A stretch of 64,000 nucleotides of DNA. Origin: Pseudomonas sp. REP124. Lineage in GTDB: Bacteria; Pseudomonadota; Gammaproteobacteria; Pseudomonadales; Pseudomonadaceae. Positions within the stretch are counted from its first letter, which is position 1; every line of letters starts with the position of its first letter. Shown one piece after another: positions 62,300-64,000 of this stretch. The position numbers were made by a program, and so were the translations under genes. The notes beneath the pieces were generated by a model, which saw only the letters and a program-made list of their open reading frames with translations, searched no databases and was not told the origin of the DNA. Location of the stretch: contig NZ_JAIQWX010000008.1 of the NCBI RefSeq assembly GCF_020164475.1, forward strand, positions 1 through 64,000, read 5' to 3'.

Positions 62300-62941
62300 T
62301 CAGGCCCGCACGAACGGGTTCTCGCGCATTTCATCCCCCAGACGCGTGTCTGGACCATGCCCCGTCACTACGGTCGCTTCCTCGTCGAGGGTGTACAGAC
62401 GCTGCTTGATCGAACGCACGATCGTCGCCTGATCACCTCCCCACAAATCCGTGCGCCCGACGCCGCGACGGAACAATGTGTCGCCGGCAATCAGCAGTTT
62501 AGCCTCCGAAAACCAGAAGCTCATGGAACCCGGTGTGTGACCCGGGGTGTGCAGGGCAACGCCGCAGCCGCAGGCCAGCTCTTCATCGTCGGCCAGCCAG
62601 CGATCCGGCGACGGCACCGGCGTGTAGGGCACGCCGAACATCTGGCATTGCATCTCCAGGTTGTCCCAGAGGAACTGGTCTTCCTTGTGCAAATGCAGGG
62701 TCGCGCCGGTTTTCTCCTTCAACTGGCCGGACGCCAGGAAGTGATCGAGGTGCGCGTGGGTGTGGATGATGCTGACCAGCTTCAGGCCCAGCGCTTCGAG
62801 TCGGGCAAGGATCAGCTCATGATTGCCGCCCGGATCCACGACGATGGCCTTTTTCGTGACCGGATCGCCGATGATCGTGCAGTTGCACTGCAACGGACCG
62901 ACAGGAAAGGTTTCGCGAATGAGAGAGGGTTGCTGAGACAT
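62300..62941 (-). CDS. gloC: Metallo-beta-lactamase-fold hydrolase, GloC-type glyoxalase II
   Basis: A 213-residue zinc hydrolase. Start ATG 62941 (MSQQPSLIRETFPVG) preceded by a short upstream open stretch without family match. Metal motif THAHLDH, further ligands in HTPGHTPGS and DTLFRRGVGRTD and VTGHGPDT. Length and pattern match the E. coli YcbL/GloC group, which hydrolyses S-lactoylglutathione; the substrate here is not proven. Confidence 0.85.
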   Translation of the reverse strand: MSQQPSLIRETFPVGPLQCNCTIIGDPVTKKAIVVDPGGNHELILARLEALGLKLVSIIHTHAHLDHFLASGQLKEKTGATLHLHKEDQFLWDNLEMQCQMFGVPYTPVPSPDRWLADDEELACGCGVALHTPGHTPGSMSFWFSEAKLLIAGDTLFRRGVGRTDLWGGDQATIVRSIKQRLYTLDEEATVVTGHGPDTRLGDEMRENPFVRA

Positions 62942-63026
62942 CGGAGCCTGCTCGATAAACGGGACGGGCGATTTTCGCACACTTGAGTATCGAGGGATTC
63001 AGCAGGCGATGTAACGTGAAGATTCC

Positions 63027-64000
63027 TTAACCCAGGACGCCCAGCTCCTTCGCCCGCGCCACCGCCTGTGTGCGCCGTTCGACGCCGAGTTTGCTGTTGA
63101 TATGGCTGGCGTGGGTCTTGACCGTGTGCAGGGAAATGAACAGCTGGTCGCTGATTTCCTGGTTCGAGCAGCCCTGGGCGATCAGGCGCAGAACGGCCAT
63201 CTCCCGGGTGCTCAGTTGCTCGGACACCGGTGCGGCATCCAGCGACGGGCGTCCGGCCTGCGCCGGAAGCTTTTCCACCAGATCCTGGGAAACGGTGGTC
63301 ATTGCACCACCCAACAGCTGCCCGCGCAGCCAGTCGGGATGCTCCGCCATCAGCTTGTCGAACGGTTGCAGAATGCCGCCGGCCGCGGCGTCCAGCGCCT
63401 GAGCCAATGCCTTGCGTGCCTCGGGTTCGCGCCCGGTGCCGAGCAGCAGCGAGACTTTTTGCGTCAACGCCATCGCGCTGAGCATCTGCCGACCGGTTTG
63501 CTGACCGTTCTCGTGCAGCGAATTCAGACGTCCTTCGGCCAGCATCGGCTGGCCCTGGATCATTTCCAGCAAGGCCTGCTGCAATTCGATGTGCAGCGGC
63601 AATTGCGGGTGGAATTCCGGTGGAGCCGCCGGGTATTCGCCGTTGTAGGTCTGCCCCAGTCGGGCCAGCCAGGCCTCGGCCAGATCGATACGACCCTGGG
63701 CCAGCCACAGCTCGCATTTGACCAGGGTGATCATCGCCAGGTAGTAAATCGGCGGCACGTCCCAGATATGCATCAGCCGCTCGGCTTCGGCCAGTTCTGC
63801 AAAGGCCCTGGCGAACTCACCGCTGTTGCCTTCGAGCCGGGCGATCACGCAATGGCCGATCAACACGCTGATATCGCGACAGGCTCGCGCCTCGTTCAGG
63901 CCGACCTGCAAGCGCTGACGCGCCGCATGGGGTTGCTGACGCAGCGCCAGCAGGAAACCCTCGTACAGCGTCAACCGTGCGCGAACGGCATACAGGCGCT
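63027..64000 (-). CDS. LuxR-family (MalT-like) regulator, 3' part; continues past the window
   Basis: The 3' end of a large regulator. The frame stays open to the window edge, so the start is outside. The visible 324 or so residues are helical TPR/MalT-like repeats ending in a LuxR-type helix-turn-helix (LSTREMAVLRLIAQGCSNQE, HTVKTHASHINSKLGV). MalT-type regulators carry an N-terminal ATPase domain, which should lie beyond 64000. Target unknown. Confidence 0.88.
   Translation of the reverse strand, partial: RLYAVRARLTLYEGFLLALRQQPHAARQRLQVGLNEARACRDISVLIGHCVIARLEGNSGEFARAFAELAEAERLMHIWDVPPIYYLAMITLVKCELWLAQGRIDLAEAWLARLGQTYNGEYPAAPPEFHPQLPLHIELQQALLEMIQGQPMLAEGRLNSLHENGQQTGRQMLSAMALTQKVSLLLGTGREPEARKALAQALDAAAGGILQPFDKLMAEHPDWLRGQLLGGAMTTVSQDLVEKLPAQAGRPSLDAAPVSEQLSTREMAVLRLIAQGCSNQEISDQLFISLHTVKTHASHINSKLGVERRTQAVARAKELGVLG

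Overview
The window reads as a chromosomal segment of a fluorescent-group Pseudomonas. The reasons are high GC, the gene order lpxC-ftsZ...mraZ-rnpB-rsmI-lpoA-...-sspAB-petABC-rpsI-rplM-...-zapE-trpS (from memory the same order as in P. aeruginosa), and at least nine copies of the GC-rich REP-type palindrome typical of this group. I see no rRNA, tRNA, CRISPR array, insertion sequence, prophage or restriction/defence genes. Most of the window is core genome, with accessory blocks at the ends and one inserted block in the middle.

Layout. 1-371: non-coding, with a long hairpin. 372-7019 (+): an RND efflux pair (adaptor and permease, no outer-membrane factor), a two-component system and a small secreted protein. 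7167-8933: a GGDEF diguanylate cyclase bracketed by two related ~105-bp REP elements. 9009-26867 (-): lpxC and the complete division and cell-wall cluster, read mraZ, rsmH, ftsL, ftsI, murE, murF, mraY, murD, ftsW, murG, murC, ddlB, ftsQ, ftsA, ftsZ, lpxC. The mraZ promoter carries three GTGG boxes at 10-bp spacing. 27221-27580 (-): RNase P RNA. 27651-32176: rsmI, then divergent lpoA-yraN-gmhA/diaA-BON lipoprotein. 32245-37133 (-): sspB, sspA, the cytochrome bc1 operon and rpsI/rplM. 37378-40843: aldo/keto reductase, acyl-CoA dehydrogenase and a GlxA-type regulator.

41099-44215 (+) is a three-gene operon set between two REP elements: a nitrilase-superfamily amidohydrolase, an unrecognised membrane protein built from two homologous five-helix halves, and a cytoplasmic-type asparaginase. 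It is the best candidate here for something undescribed, perhaps uptake and stepwise deamidation of an amide or nitrile nitrogen source. 44360-48148 returns to core genes: zapE, trpS, an alpha/beta hydrolase and a ZapG/YhcB-like protein.

48365-61289 is a nearly complete ectoine/hydroxyectoine catabolic locus. Divergent ehuBCDA encodes an ABC importer. On the minus strand are enuR (MocR/GabR-type regulator), eutB, eutC, doeA, doeB, an Lrp-type regulator, an aldehyde dehydrogenase (doeC-like) and an aminotransferase (doeD-like). Together they would import ectoine, open the ring to N-alpha-acetyl-diaminobutyrate, deacetylate it, transaminate it and oxidise the product to aspartate. No eutA is present. 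A direct repeat between enuR and ehuB is a candidate EnuR operator. The window ends with an OmpA-domain lipoprotein, a GloC-type hydrolase and the 3' part of a MalT/LuxR-type regulator.
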